A DNA stretch of 64,000 bases from Azospirillum sp. RU38E (GCF_900188385.1 NZ_FZOI01000003.1:248001-312000), one strand, 5' to 3'. Counted from the first letter of the stretch, positions 43,567-53,906 are shown. The notes: generated by a model not told the origin, from the sequence alone. Program-made: numbers and translations.

Positions 43567-45027
43567 TTACCCCGCCTTGCGGCCACCCGGCAGATAGGAG
43601 ACCTCGGCCCCACGGCCTGGATCGAAATCCGTCAGCGGGATCGGGTATTCGCCGGTGAAGCAGGCGTCGCAATATTGCGGCAGGTCGCCATCACGCTTGG
43701 CATGGTCCAGCGATTTATAAAGCCCGTCCAGGCTGATGAAGGCCAGGCTGTCAGCCTTGATGTAATCGCGCATTTCTTCCACCGACATGCGGTGGGCCAG
43801 CAGCTTTTCCTTTTCCGGCGTGTCGATGCCGTAGAAGCAGCTATGGCTGGTCGGCGGGCTGGAAATGCGCATATGCACTTCCTTGGCGCCGGCATCGCGC
43901 ATCATTTCCACGATTTTCAGCGAAGTGGTGCCGCGCACGATGCTGTCATCCACCAGCACGATGCGCTTGCCCTGGATGAAATGCCGGTTGGCATTATGCT
44001 TCAGCTTCACGCCCAGGCGGCGGATCTTGTCCGTCGGCTGAATGAAGGTGCGGCCGACATAATGGTTGCGGATGATACCCAGATCGAAGGGCACGCCGCT
44101 CTGTTCGGCATAACCCAAAGCCGCCGGCACGCCCGAATCCGGCACCGGAATGATCAGGTCGGCATCAACATGGCTTTCAATGGCCAGCTGCGCGCCGATC
44201 TTCTTGCGCACGCCATACACGGAATGGCCTTCCATGTAGCTGTCTGGGCGGGCGAAATAGATATATTCGAAAATGCAGAACTTGGACGGCACCTGCTGGA
44301 AGGGACGCAGGCTCTGCACCCCGTCCTTGTCCAGCACCACCATTTCACCCGGATCAATGTCGCGGACATAATCGGCCCCGATAATGTCCAGCGCCACGGT
44401 TTCCGAGGCCAGCACATGCACATCGCCCAGGCGGCCCAGCACCAGCGGGCGTACGCCGTGCGGGTCGCGCACGCCAATCACGATATCCTTGGCCATGCAG
44501 ACCAGGGAATAGGCGCCCTCGATCTGGCGCAGCGCCTCCACCAGCCGGTCGATGACATTGCCGCCACGGGCAGTCGCCATCAGATGGATGATGGTTTCAG
44601 TGTCAGAGGTGGACTGGAACAGGCAGCCCCGGCGCACCAGCTGGCGGCGCAGCTGCATGGCATTGGTCAGGTTACCATTATGGGCCAGCGCGAAGCCGCC
44701 AAACTCAAACTCCGCAAACAGCGGCTGCACATTGCGCAAGGACCGTTCGCCGGTGGTGGCATAACGGACATGGCCGATGGCCTGCGAACCGGTCAGGTTG
44801 CGCATGACCGTTTCGCTGCCGAAAATGTCACCCACCTGCCCCAGCGCCCGATGGTGCGGGAAATCCTGCCCGTCAAAGCTGACGATGCCCGCCGCTTCCT
44901 GGCCGCGATGCTGCAGGGCGTGCAGGCCCAGCGCCACCAGTGCCGCCGCATCCTGCGGACCGAACACACCGAAGACGCCGCATTCCTCACGCAGCTTGTC
45001 ATCGTCGAAGGGATGGGTCGTAAGCAT
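43567..45027 (-). CDS. purF: Amidophosphoribosyltransferase
   Basis: 486 residues. PurF makes phosphoribosylamine from PRPP and glutamine, the first step of purine synthesis. The start at 45027 gives a 15-residue propeptide (MLTTHPFDDDKLREE) followed by the catalytic CGVFGVFG; cleavage exposes the cysteine nucleophile. The phosphoribosyl domain has the PRPP loop IVLVDDSIVRGTTS, and GTPEKEKLLA-like and YCDACFTGEYP segments follow. It is the last housekeeping gene of the radA-cvpA-purF unit, 67 bases after cvpA. Confidence 0.97.
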   Translation of the reverse strand: MLTTHPFDDDKLREECGVFGVFGPQDAAALVALGLHALQHRGQEAAGIVSFDGQDFPHHRALGQVGDIFGSETVMRNLTGSQAIGHVRYATTGERSLRNVQPLFAEFEFGGFALAHNGNLTNAMQLRRQLVRRGCLFQSTSDTETIIHLMATARGGNVIDRLVEALRQIEGAYSLVCMAKDIVIGVRDPHGVRPLVLGRLGDVHVLASETVALDIIGADYVRDIDPGEMVVLDKDGVQSLRPFQQVPSKFCIFEYIYFARPDSYMEGHSVYGVRKKIGAQLAIESHVDADLIIPVPDSGVPAALGYAEQSGVPFDLGIIRNHYVGRTFIQPTDKIRRLGVKLKHNANRHFIQGKRIVLVDDSIVRGTTSLKIVEMMRDAGAKEVHMRISSPPTSHSCFYGIDTPEKEKLLAHRMSVEEMRDYIKADSLAFISLDGLYKSLDHAKRDGDLPQYCDACFTGEYPIPLTDFDPGRGAEVSYLPGGRKAG

Positions 45028-45094
45028 GGGCGGATAGCCTTTCACGCTGAAGCCGAAGGTCGGTGGCAACGAAGACAAAAGCGGCGGCGCATCC

Positions 45095-45802
45095 CTAACG
45101 GGATGTGCCACCGGGCGGTGGTTCCTGATCGGTATTCTTGATCAACTGGTCGAGACGTCCGAGCGCCTCGCCGTTATAGCCGTTATCGCCGGTGGGCGCA
45201 GCCGCGTTCCCTGCAGAGGCGGGTAGCGGATTGGCAAGGCGTTCCAGGGTGCGCCTGGCCTCCTCCGCCTCCTGCACGCGCAGGCGTGCGCGCTCCGCCT
45301 CCCGCTGGGCGGGGGTCAGATCGGCGTTGGGCAGCAGATCGCGCAGCATGTCGGCCCCGACCGCCAGGAAAGGGCGGGACTTGGCATCACGCAGCCAGAC
45401 CGGCTGATCGGGCCAGAGCCAGAGGGCGAACATATAGACCAGACTGACCAGCACCGCGCCGCGCACGGCACCGAAGGCAAAGCCCAGCGACCGGTCGATG
45501 GCCGACAGGCTGCTTTCCTGCACCCGGCCGGAAACCGCATGGGTAACCATGGAAAACAGAATCAGCGACAGGGTGAAGATGGCCAGGATGGTGACGCCGT
45601 CGGCCAGATACTGGGTATCGATACGCTGACGGACAAAGGGGGTGAGGATGGGGAAGAAATAGATGGTGGCAAACGCCGCCCCCACCCAGGCCGCCACCGA
45701 CAGCACCTCGCGCACGAAACCGCGTGCAAACGCCATCAGGGCGGAAACGCCCAGCACGGCGACAACAGCGATATCGACGGGGTTCAACCCGCTGGCATCC
45801 AT
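45095..45802 (-). CDS. cvpA: CvpA-family membrane protein
   Basis: 235 residues: four predicted membrane helices in the first about 125 residues (LNPVDIAVVAVLGVSALMAF, FVREVLSVAAWVGAAFATIY and so on), then a charged, partly coiled-coil tail (PAQREAERARLRVQEAEEAR) and a Gly/Pro-rich end. CvpA is linked to envelope homeostasis and was first found with purF in E. coli. The radA-cvpA-purF order is common in alphaproteobacteria. Fifteen bases after radA. Confidence 0.92.
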   Translation of the reverse strand: MDASGLNPVDIAVVAVLGVSALMAFARGFVREVLSVAAWVGAAFATIYFFPILTPFVRQRIDTQYLADGVTILAIFTLSLILFSMVTHAVSGRVQESSLSAIDRSLGFAFGAVRGAVLVSLVYMFALWLWPDQPVWLRDAKSRPFLAVGADMLRDLLPNADLTPAQREAERARLRVQEAEEARRTLERLANPLPASAGNAAAPTGDNGYNGEALGRLDQLIKNTDQEPPPGGTSR

Positions 45803-45817
45803 CCACTTCCCCTAAAA

Positions 45818-47221
45818 TCAATCCCGCCCGCGCGGCGGGCGCGGCGGCGCATCAGCCTGGAACAAGGGCATCAGGTCGGACAGGTGATCCAGTTCCACCC
45901 GGCGCAACCCATCCGCTGCCGCTCCCGCACCACCGCGCGACCGGCGCGGTTGGGGCATGATGGCGCGGTTGAAGCCCAGCTTGGTGGCCTCTTTCAAACG
46001 CTGATCGGTCTGGCTGACGGCACGGATTTCGCCGGACAGGCCGATTTCCCCGAACACCACGGCATCGGCCGGCACCGGTTCGCCTGTCAGACTGCTGACC
46101 AGGGCCGCCGCCACCGCCAGATCGGCCGCCGGCTCGCTGATTTTCAGCCCGCCCGCGACGCTGAGATAGACATCATTGGCACCGATGGCCACACCGCAGC
46201 GTGCCTCCAGCACCGCCAGCACCATGGCCAGCCGGGAACTGTCCCAGCCCACCACGGCCCGGCGCGGCGTGCCCAGGGGGGATGGCGCCACCAGGGCCTG
46301 CACCTCCACCAGCACCGGCCGCGTGCCTTCCAGCCCCGCGAACACCGCTGTTCCCGTTATATCGCGGCGGCGGTCGGCCAGAAACAGCTCTGAAGGATTG
46401 GGCACTTCGACCAGCCCATCCTCGCTCATTTCAAACACGCCGATTTCATCGGTGGGGCCGAAGCGATTCTTCACCGCGCGCAGGATGCGGAACTGGTGCC
46501 CCCGTTCCCCTTCGAAATAGAGGACAGTATCGACCATATGTTCCAGCACGCGGGGGCCGGCGATCTGGCCATCCTTGGTGACATGGCCGACGATCAGCAG
46601 GGTGATGCCCCGCTTCTTGGCCACGCGGATCAGTTCCGACGCGCAGGCGCGCACCTGGGCCACGGTGCCCGGCGCGCTGTCCAGCGTGTCAATATACATG
46701 GTCTGGATCGAATCGATCACCGCCACCTGGGGGCCGTCGGCCGCCTCCAGGCTGGCCACGATATCGCGGACATTGTTGGCGGCGGCCAGCGCCACCGGGG
46801 CATTGACCAGCCCCAGCCGGGCGGCGCGCATCCGCACCTGATCCACCGCCTCTTCGCCGGAAATATAGGCGCAGCGGGTTTCCTGGGCCAGGCAGCAGGT
46901 GACCTGCAGCAGCAGGGTGGATTTGCCGATACCGGGATCACCGCCGACCAGCAGGGCCGAGCCATTGACCAGCCCGCCGCCGCAGACCCGGTCAAATTCC
47001 TGGATCTGCGTCATGCGGCGTGGCGCATCCTTGGACACGCCGGACAGGGCGACGAACTCAATCTTGCGGCCCTGGCCCTTGCCCAGCCCCTTGGGCACGG
47101 ACTCGCTGGCCTGTTCCTCAACAAGCGTGTTCCATTCCCCACAGGCGTCACACTTGCCCGACCATTTCGGGTAAGCGGCCCCGCAATTCTGGCAGACATA
47201 TCGGCTGGTGGTGCGGGCCAA
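45818..47221 (-). CDS. radA: DNA repair protein RadA
   Basis: 467 residues from a TTG at 47221, chosen because the family opening ARTTSRYVCQNCGAAYPKW follows and GAG lies 7 bases upstream. RadA is a RecA-like ATPase that drives branch migration in recombination. Features: zinc finger CQNC...CDACG, Walker A GGDPGIGKST, the KNRFGPTDE motif, and the C-terminal Lon-protease-like domain (VGWDSSRLAMVLAVLEARCG). An ATG at 47296 that overlaps the upstream stop (ATGA) would add 25 unrelated residues; a -10-like TATATA (47259-47264) favours a start downstream of it. Confidence 0.93.
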   Translation of the reverse strand: MARTTSRYVCQNCGAAYPKWSGKCDACGEWNTLVEEQASESVPKGLGKGQGRKIEFVALSGVSKDAPRRMTQIQEFDRVCGGGLVNGSALLVGGDPGIGKSTLLLQVTCCLAQETRCAYISGEEAVDQVRMRAARLGLVNAPVALAAANNVRDIVASLEAADGPQVAVIDSIQTMYIDTLDSAPGTVAQVRACASELIRVAKKRGITLLIVGHVTKDGQIAGPRVLEHMVDTVLYFEGERGHQFRILRAVKNRFGPTDEIGVFEMSEDGLVEVPNPSELFLADRRRDITGTAVFAGLEGTRPVLVEVQALVAPSPLGTPRRAVVGWDSSRLAMVLAVLEARCGVAIGANDVYLSVAGGLKISEPAADLAVAAALVSSLTGEPVPADAVVFGEIGLSGEIRAVSQTDQRLKEATKLGFNRAIMPQPRRSRGGAGAAADGLRRVELDHLSDLMPLFQADAPPRPPRGRD

Positions 47222-47292
47222 GGTTTTCTCAAAGGCTCCCGGGTGGAACGGCGCCCCGTATATAGCCGCTTCGTCCCCCCTTTCGCAGCCCC

Positions 47293-48771
47293 TCATAACA
47301 CATTTGCAACATGCGCGCGGCGGGGGATGCGGTCCGGGTTGCCGGGCAACCGGCGTTCCCACCAAGCCACGGCTGCCATGATCACCACCAGGGTGGCCAG
47401 CCAGATCATCCGGCTTTGATAGCGGTCGTGCGGGTTGGACAGGGCGCCATTGATGAAGGCATTGCCCAGCAGGGACAGGGCCACGAACAGGGCAAGGGCT
47501 GCCAGGTCATGCCGCCCCTGCCGCAGTCCCCAGCCCACCACCAGCAGCAAACCGATCATCGACAGATAGCCGGCCGGCACATGGACCCGGTTCAGGGCGG
47601 TGAACAGGGTCGGGCTGATCTCCTCCCGCTGCTGGCGGGCGGCATTGAATTCCAGATCCTGCTGGGTCGGCAACATGCGGTCGAACACCCGCCGCGTCAT
47701 ATAATGCCATTCCGTCAGCCCATCCCCGCTGCCGATGGTCAGCAACTGTTCCCCGGTGGCTTGCAGCGCCGTGGTCAGAAAGGTGCCGGGATAGGCCAGG
47801 ATGGTGGCCTTGACCAGGGCTGCCAGCTCCGGCTCCGCCCCTTTCCAGCCGCCAATATCGTTCAGCGGGCTGTCCTCGTGCCAGAGGAAGGCATTGGCAT
47901 CCGTGGGCATCCGGCTTTGCAGGGCGCAGAGCTTATAGGGGGCGGGGCTGCCATCCTTGGGGCAATGGTCGGCCAGATAACGCTGGGCCAGCCCATCCTG
48001 CACCAGCCGGCCATAAAGAAAAAAGGAACCGCCCGGCGTATAGCCGGCATGGCCCACCAAGGCCAGATGCGTCAGCGGCATCAAAATCAGGCTGGCGGCA
48101 ACGATGGCAAAGGGCGGCAACACACGCGGCTGGATCTTCCAGCCCAGCCGGGGCGCCAGCAGCCGGGCGGCAGCGGTGGCCGTCACCAGCCCGATGGCCA
48201 GCGCCATCCCGCTCATATGCGACAGCAGGGAGAACAGGGCGATCAGCGCCACACCGGCGCGCTCCCGCACGGACAATGTGTAGCCCTTGAAGCCCAGCAG
48301 CCAGAGGCTGAGCACCAGCAGCGGCATCCAGATATCTGGCATCAACTGGCTGCTGTACCAGGCGATCCCGGTCAGGGCTGACAGCAGCAGCGCCATGGCC
48401 CCGGCCCGCGCCTGCGGCGGCCAGCCGGCGGGGCCGATGGCATGGGCCCGCAGGCAGAGATGGATCAGCCATAAGGTGGCGGCGCATTGCACCAGCACCG
48501 GTCCCCAGAAACTGAGCCAGCCGGCGGAGCTGGCATAAAGGAACAGGCCGTAAAAGACGGAACGCCCCGCCTCCAGGCTGCCATCCAGCACCCGGCGGAT
48601 ATAGCCGCCCGTATCGAAGAAGACGATGGCGAAACCATTCCACACTGCCGGCCCCGCCAGCGCGATGAGGCCCAGCCAGAGCGTTAGGCGTGGCCAGTCA
48701 ATGCCCACCCGGCGTGCCGGGCGGCTGTCATCATCATCCAGCGTGGAAGCGGGGGGCGGCGTCATGTTCAT
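47293..48771 (-). CDS. Polytopic membrane protein of unknown function
   Basis: 492 residues with about ten hydrophobic helices and a large non-membrane loop (about 245-345) containing paired cysteines (DHCPKDG, YKLCALQ) that could form a disulphide. The early FFDTGGYIRR after the first helix and the overall layout recall GT-C glycosyltransferase-type proteins, but I see no decisive motif. It is the first gene of the radA-cvpA-purF unit; its stop overlaps an ATG of the radA frame. Divergent from the alpha-2-macroglobulin gene. Confidence 0.7.
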   Translation of the reverse strand: MNMTPPPASTLDDDDSRPARRVGIDWPRLTLWLGLIALAGPAVWNGFAIVFFDTGGYIRRVLDGSLEAGRSVFYGLFLYASSAGWLSFWGPVLVQCAATLWLIHLCLRAHAIGPAGWPPQARAGAMALLLSALTGIAWYSSQLMPDIWMPLLVLSLWLLGFKGYTLSVRERAGVALIALFSLLSHMSGMALAIGLVTATAAARLLAPRLGWKIQPRVLPPFAIVAASLILMPLTHLALVGHAGYTPGGSFFLYGRLVQDGLAQRYLADHCPKDGSPAPYKLCALQSRMPTDANAFLWHEDSPLNDIGGWKGAEPELAALVKATILAYPGTFLTTALQATGEQLLTIGSGDGLTEWHYMTRRVFDRMLPTQQDLEFNAARQQREEISPTLFTALNRVHVPAGYLSMIGLLLVVGWGLRQGRHDLAALALFVALSLLGNAFINGALSNPHDRYQSRMIWLATLVVIMAAVAWWERRLPGNPDRIPRRAHVANVL

Positions 48772-48977
48772 CCGATATTTTTGGTTAATTATGGCCCATG
48801 CGGGTGATTAGGAACGGCAAAGGCGGCAAGTTCAAGGCCGCATCGCAACGGTGTTGTTGCAAAGCGACTGAAAACAGCGTCCTGTTGGCCCCGGCCGTGC
48901 CATATTGCGGGCCTATGTGTTGCAACCCATCTGATTGCCTTCCCATTTCCACCCGCCGCCATAACAGCCCCCGCCCG

Positions 48978-51900
48978 ATGATGCCGCGACTTCCCGCCGC
49001 CCTGCTGCTTGTCTCTGGTCTGGCCCTGGCCACCGCCGTCTCCGCACAGGAGGCCGCGCGCCCCCCGGCGGATGCACCGCCGCCGCCGCCAGCCGCCCCC
49101 CCGCCCAAACCGTCGGCCGTACCGGCGGCAGAACGGCCGTTTGAGCTGTCGGGCGTGGATGTGGCTTCTGAACGCGACAAGCCGCAGGTTTGTTTCAACT
49201 TCACCCGCTCGCTGCCCCGGCCGCGCAAGGGGCTGGATCTGGCGCGCTTCGTCACCGTGGCCCCGGCTGACCCGGTGACGGTGACGGCGCGCGACCGTGA
49301 TCTCTGCCTGGAAGGGCTGAACCATGGCCAGCGCTATACCATCACCATCAAGGCCGACCTGCCCAGCGCCAATGGCAAGGAAAAGCTGGCCGGGGCGATC
49401 ACGCGTGAGGTGCAGGTGGCCGACCGCAAGGCGGTGCTGGCCTTCCGGGGCCAGGGCTATCTGCTGCCCCGCGTGGGGGCGGAGGGGCTGCCGCTGCGCG
49501 GCGTGAATATCGACCGCGCGCGGGTGTCCGTGCTGCGCGTCAATGACCGCGCGCTGGTGGAGCAGATTTATTACGGCCGCATCAACCAGACCATGACCGA
49601 TTTTGAGGTCGGCGACATTCTGGACCAGAAGGGTCAGGTGGTATGGAAGGGTGAAATGGCCATGGGCGGCCAGCGCAACCGCGCCGTCCAGACGCCGTTC
49701 CCCATTGATGCCGTGTTGGGCAAGCTGGCGCCGGGCGTCTATGTGGCGGTGGCGGAAAATGCTGCCCTGCCCATGGTGGCCTGGGACCAACGGGCCACCC
49801 AATGGTTCGTCGTCTCCGATGTCGGGCTGACCAGTTTCAAGGCGGCCAACGGGCTGTATGTCTTCGCCCGCTCCCTGGCCGGTGCCAAGCCGCTGGCGGG
49901 GGTGGAGTTGCGGCTGGTGGCCCGCAACAAGCAGGAACTGGGGCGCGTCACCACCGGCCCCGATGGGCTGGCCCAGTTCAGCCCGCAACAGGTGGACGGC
50001 AAGGATGATGCGGCCCCGCAGGCACTGTTCGCCGCCAGCCCGGATGGCGGCTTCTCCCTGCTGGATTTCGGGACGCCCGCCGTGGAACTGGCCGGGCGCG
50101 GTGATGGTGGCCGGCTCAATCCCGGTGCCCTGGATGCCTATCTGGTCAGCGACCGGGGCGCCTATCGCCCTGGCGACGCGCTCTATCTGATCGGGCTGGT
50201 GCGCGACGCCGATGGCCGCGCGGCGGCCGGGCAGAAGCTGACCGTGAAGCTGTTCCGCCCCGATGGGCTGGAGGTGGAGCGCCGGGTTGCCGATGATCAA
50301 GGCGCTGGCGGGCATCTGCTGCGAATCGAACTGCCGGCCAATGCCCCGGCGGGCCGCTGGACCGCCACCGCCCATGCGGACGCCAATGGCCCCGCCATTG
50401 GCCGCATCCAGTTCAATGTCGGGGAGGTGGCGCCGGTCCGGCTGGAATTCGATCTGGCAGCCGACCGGCCCCGCATCGGTGCGGATGGCAAGCTGACCCT
50501 GTCGGTGGATGGCCGTTATCTAGCGGGCGGCCCCGCCGCCCGCCTGCAGGGCGAATTGACGGTGCTGCTGCGCCCGGCCGACCGGCCTTATCCCGGGCTG
50601 GAGGGGTACCGCTTCGGCCTGGCACAGAAGCCGCTGGCCCCGGAAAAGCGCACCCTGCCGGGCTTCACCACCGGCCCGGACGGGCAGGCCCGCGTGGCGG
50701 TGGATCTGGGCAAGCTGCCCGAAACCAGCCGCCCGCTGGAGGCGGTGCTGCGCGCCACGCTGCATGATGTGGGCGGCCGCCCGGTCGACCGTGACATGGT
50801 GCTGCCGGTTGATCATCAGGCCTTCGCCCTGGGGCTGAAGCCCAATTTCGGCGGCGATGCCGTGCCGGAGGGGGCGACGGTCGCCGTCAATGTCGTCGCC
50901 GTCGCCCCGGACGGGCAGGCACAGACCCGCAAGGGCCTGTCCTGGGAACTGTTCGAAGAAGAATATGATTATGACTGGTACGCCGCCGACGGGCGCTGGG
51001 AATATCGCACCACGGTGCGCGACAAGCGCCTGACCGGCGGTACCGTCGATGTCGCCAGCGACAAGCCCGGCCTGATCGAAGAACAGGTGCGCGCCGGCCG
51101 CTACCGGCTGGAAGTGTTCGATCCGGCCACCGGCATTGCCAGCTCCCTGCGCTTCTCCGCCGGCTGGTGGGTCAGCGCCAAGGTGGGCGAAACGCCGGAC
51201 GCGGTGGAGGTGGCGGTGATGCAGCCGCTGCACAAGCCGGGGGAAACGGCCCGCGTCTTCGTGAAGCCGCCCTATGCCGGCACCGTCACCGTGGCCCTGG
51301 CGGATCGCGCCGTGCGGCAGGTGATGGTGAAGGAAATCGGCACCGAGGGGGCCTTCCTGGATATTCCGCTGCCAGCCGATGTGACGGCGGGGGCCTATGT
51401 GCTGGCCACCGCCTTCGCCCCCGCCGATCCGGCCAGCCGTACCCCGCCGCGCCGCGCGCTGGGCATGGGCTGGGTAGCGGCCGATCCGGCCGACCGCACC
51501 TTGAAGGTGGAGATGGCGCCGCCCGCCGGCGTGCATCCGCGCGGGCCTGTCAGCATTCCCGTCACCATCACCGGGGCCGAACCCGGTGCCACGGTGCGGC
51601 TGGCGGTAACAGCGGTGGATGAAGGGATTGCCCGGCTAGGCGACCGGCCGGCGCTGGACCCGGTGGGCTGGTTCTTCGGCAAGCGTCGCCTGTCAGTGGA
51701 ACTGCGCGATGTTTATGGTCGGCTGGTCGGCCCGGCGGAAACACCGGTAGCCGCTGCCCCGCCGGCCGCCCCTGTGGCCCCGGCCGATGCCGGCCGCACG
51801 CCGCCGCGCGTACCAGCCGCCGCACCGGCGCTGCGCAATGGCCCGGTAACGGCGCTGCATTCCGGCATCGTGCAGGTGGGGGCCGATGGCAAGGCCATGG

Positions 51901-53825
51901 TCACCCTGACCCTGCCCGACACGCAGACGCGGCTGGCCCTGACGGCACTGGCCTGGAGCGATGGCAAGGTCGGCACCGGCCATGCCGCGATGGATGTGCG
52001 CGACCCGGTGGTGGCCGATGCCGTGCTGCCGGCCTTTGTGGCACCGGGTGACAAGGCGCAGGTCAACTTCAGCCTGGATAATCTCGCCGGCCCCAACGGC
52101 ACCTATACGCTGACGCTGGGCACGGAAGGGCCAGTGAAGCTGGAAGGCAAGACCGAACAGGTCTTCAAGGGACTGCGCAAGGGGGCCAAGGTGACGGCCA
52201 CCCGTACTGTTCTGGCCGGCGATCCCGGCTATGGCGTGCTGGTGCTGACGGTGAAGGGGCCGGACGGTTACAGCCTGACCCGCCGCCTGCCGGTGAATAT
52301 CCGCCCCGCCCATCCGCTGACGGTGGTGGAGACGCGGGGCCGCATCGCCCCCGGTGCCCAGGTGGCGCTGACCGCGCCCAAGACCGATGGCGCGGTGGCT
52401 GGCAATGCCACCCGCGTGGCCATGCTGGGCAGCCGGCCGCTGTTGGATGCGGCGGCCAGCCTGCTGGCGCTGGACAGCCAGCCCTTTGGCTCGGCCGACC
52501 AGCTGGCCGCCCGCCTGCTGCCCCTGGCCGGTTCTAATGAATGGGCCAAGGCCGCCGGCCTGCCGGCGGATGACAAGCTGAAGGCCAAGGCCGACGATCT
52601 GGTGGAACGGCTGGTCAGCCACCAGCGGGCCGATGGCGCCTTCTCGCTCTGGTCGCATGACGGGGTGGGCGATGTCTGGCTGACCGCCTTTGCCCTGGAT
52701 GTGCTGACCCGGTCGCGCGAAGCCGGCTATGCCGTGCCCGACGATGCCTATCGCCGGGGCATGGATTATCTGGTCCGCTCCATCGGCAACAGCTGGATCG
52801 AGGATGCGGAACTGCCGGCGCGGGCCTATGCGCTCTATACGGCAGCGCGGGCCAAGGCGATTGACACCAAGCCGCTGCGCTTCTTCCAGGAAACCTTCTA
52901 TGCCCGCACGCCGACCCGGCTGGCACGGGCCCAGGTGGCGGCCGCCTATGCGGCCCTGGGCGATGGGGAGCGCGCGGCAGGCATCTTCGCCCGGCTGGAT
53001 GAACCGTTGCCGGTGGCTGTCGGCATCCATGATTTCGGCAGCACCCTGCGCGACCGCGCCGCCGTGCTGGCCCTGCTGATCGGGGCCAATGCCGATGGCG
53101 CACTGATTGATGCCGAACTGGCAGCATTGGAACCGCTGCTGCGCGATGCCGCCCATACCTCCACCCAGGAACATGCCTGGCTGCTGCTGGCGGCAGAGGC
53201 GGTAGCTGGGCGCGGCGGGCCACTGAACCTGGTGATCAACGGGCAGGCGGTGACGGGTGACCGGCCGGTGATCCGCCCGCTGGCTGGCGGGGAAACCAAG
53301 CTGACCGTGCGCAATAATGGTGATCGCCCGGTCAACAGCCTGACCGCCACCGCCGCGATCCTGGCCAAGGCCGACAAGGAAGTGGCCGAAGGTCTGTCGC
53401 TGACCCGGCAGATCATGGACACCAAGGGCAAGCCGGCCAATCTCTCCCGCATCCGCAATGGCGACCTGCTGGTGGTGGTGCTGGAAGGCAAGGCCGACCG
53501 GCCCATCACCACGCCGCTGCTGCTGACCGACCCGCTGCCCGGCGGGCTGGTGGTGGAAAATGTCCGGCTGGCCGGCAGCGCGCAGCTGGGCGACCTGTCC
53601 TGGCTGGGTGAACTGTCGGATGCGGCGCGGGTGGAGTTCCGCGATGACCGTTTCATCGCCGCCCTGGACGGGATGCCGGAAAGCGGCAGCTTCCGGCTGG
53701 TCTATCTGGCCCGCGCGCTGACCCCCGGCAGCTTCACCCTGCCGGCCGCCCGGCTGGATGATCTGGTGGATGGCAGCCGCTTCGCCCGCACCGCGTCGGG
53801 CAGCCTGACGGTGCTGGCCAAGTAA
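48978..53825 (+). CDS. Bacterial alpha-2-macroglobulin, thioester motif lost
   Basis: 1615 residues from ATG 48978. Signal peptide RLPAALLLVSGLALATAVSA cut by signal peptidase I (no lipobox, unlike E. coli YfhM), then a Pro/Ala-rich linker (25-50), macroglobulin-like domains (for example RGAYRPGDALYLIGLVRDA), and the A2M/TED region. Where the thioester C-x-E-Q is expected the protein reads SADQ (about 1172-1175, bases 52491-52502): no cysteine. The helical TED continues (ADGAFSLWSHDGVGDVWLTA). Covalent trapping of proteases is therefore unlikely, as in YfaS-type relatives. No pbpC neighbour. Periplasmic role inferred. Confidence 0.9.
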   Translation: MMPRLPAALLLVSGLALATAVSAQEAARPPADAPPPPPAAPPPKPSAVPAAERPFELSGVDVASERDKPQVCFNFTRSLPRPRKGLDLARFVTVAPADPVTVTARDRDLCLEGLNHGQRYTITIKADLPSANGKEKLAGAITREVQVADRKAVLAFRGQGYLLPRVGAEGLPLRGVNIDRARVSVLRVNDRALVEQIYYGRINQTMTDFEVGDILDQKGQVVWKGEMAMGGQRNRAVQTPFPIDAVLGKLAPGVYVAVAENAALPMVAWDQRATQWFVVSDVGLTSFKAANGLYVFARSLAGAKPLAGVELRLVARNKQELGRVTTGPDGLAQFSPQQVDGKDDAAPQALFAASPDGGFSLLDFGTPAVELAGRGDGGRLNPGALDAYLVSDRGAYRPGDALYLIGLVRDADGRAAAGQKLTVKLFRPDGLEVERRVADDQGAGGHLLRIELPANAPAGRWTATAHADANGPAIGRIQFNVGEVAPVRLEFDLAADRPRIGADGKLTLSVDGRYLAGGPAARLQGELTVLLRPADRPYPGLEGYRFGLAQKPLAPEKRTLPGFTTGPDGQARVAVDLGKLPETSRPLEAVLRATLHDVGGRPVDRDMVLPVDHQAFALGLKPNFGGDAVPEGATVAVNVVAVAPDGQAQTRKGLSWELFEEEYDYDWYAADGRWEYRTTVRDKRLTGGTVDVASDKPGLIEEQVRAGRYRLEVFDPATGIASSLRFSAGWWVSAKVGETPDAVEVAVMQPLHKPGETARVFVKPPYAGTVTVALADRAVRQVMVKEIGTEGAFLDIPLPADVTAGAYVLATAFAPADPASRTPPRRALGMGWVAADPADRTLKVEMAPPAGVHPRGPVSIPVTITGAEPGATVRLAVTAVDEGIARLGDRPALDPVGWFFGKRRLSVELRDVYGRLVGPAETPVAAAPPAAPVAPADAGRTPPRVPAAAPALRNGPVTALHSGIVQVGADGKAMVTLTLPDTQTRLALTALAWSDGKVGTGHAAMDVRDPVVADAVLPAFVAPGDKAQVNFSLDNLAGPNGTYTLTLGTEGPVKLEGKTEQVFKGLRKGAKVTATRTVLAGDPGYGVLVLTVKGPDGYSLTRRLPVNIRPAHPLTVVETRGRIAPGAQVALTAPKTDGAVAGNATRVAMLGSRPLLDAAASLLALDSQPFGSADQLAARLLPLAGSNEWAKAAGLPADDKLKAKADDLVERLVSHQRADGAFSLWSHDGVGDVWLTAFALDVLTRSREAGYAVPDDAYRRGMDYLVRSIGNSWIEDAELPARAYALYTAARAKAIDTKPLRFFQETFYARTPTRLARAQVAAAYAALGDGERAAGIFARLDEPLPVAVGIHDFGSTLRDRAAVLALLIGANADGALIDAELAALEPLLRDAAHTSTQEHAWLLLAAEAVAGRGGPLNLVINGQAVTGDRPVIRPLAGGETKLTVRNNGDRPVNSLTATAAILAKADKEVAEGLSLTRQIMDTKGKPANLSRIRNGDLLVVVLEGKADRPITTPLLLTDPLPGGLVVENVRLAGSAQLGDLSWLGELSDAARVEFRDDRFIAALDGMPESGSFRLVYLARALTPGSFTLPAARLDDLVDGSRFARTASGSLTVLAK

Positions 53826-53827
53826 AA

Positions 53828-53861
53828 AAACCGCCCCGATCCAGCCGGGTCGGGGCGGTTT
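53828..53861. terminator. Bidirectional terminator
   Basis: AAACCGCCCCGA (53828-53839) pairs with TCGGGGCGGTTT (53850-53861), 12-bp stem and 10-base loop. The minus strand continues with more T's (seven in all before ACTT), an excellent U-tract for the phosphatase gene; the plus strand has TTTC for the macroglobulin gene. Confidence 0.88.
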
Positions 53862-53906
53862 CATCGGCACGCCGGGTAGCGGATTGAAACCCGGAGATTA
53901 TCCGCC

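Noticed and set aside
47222-47296. ATG at 47296 overlapping the upstream stop as the radA start.
   Set aside because: It adds 25 residues without RadA similarity, while the TTG at 47221 gives the family opening just before the zinc finger. It remains a possible alternative.
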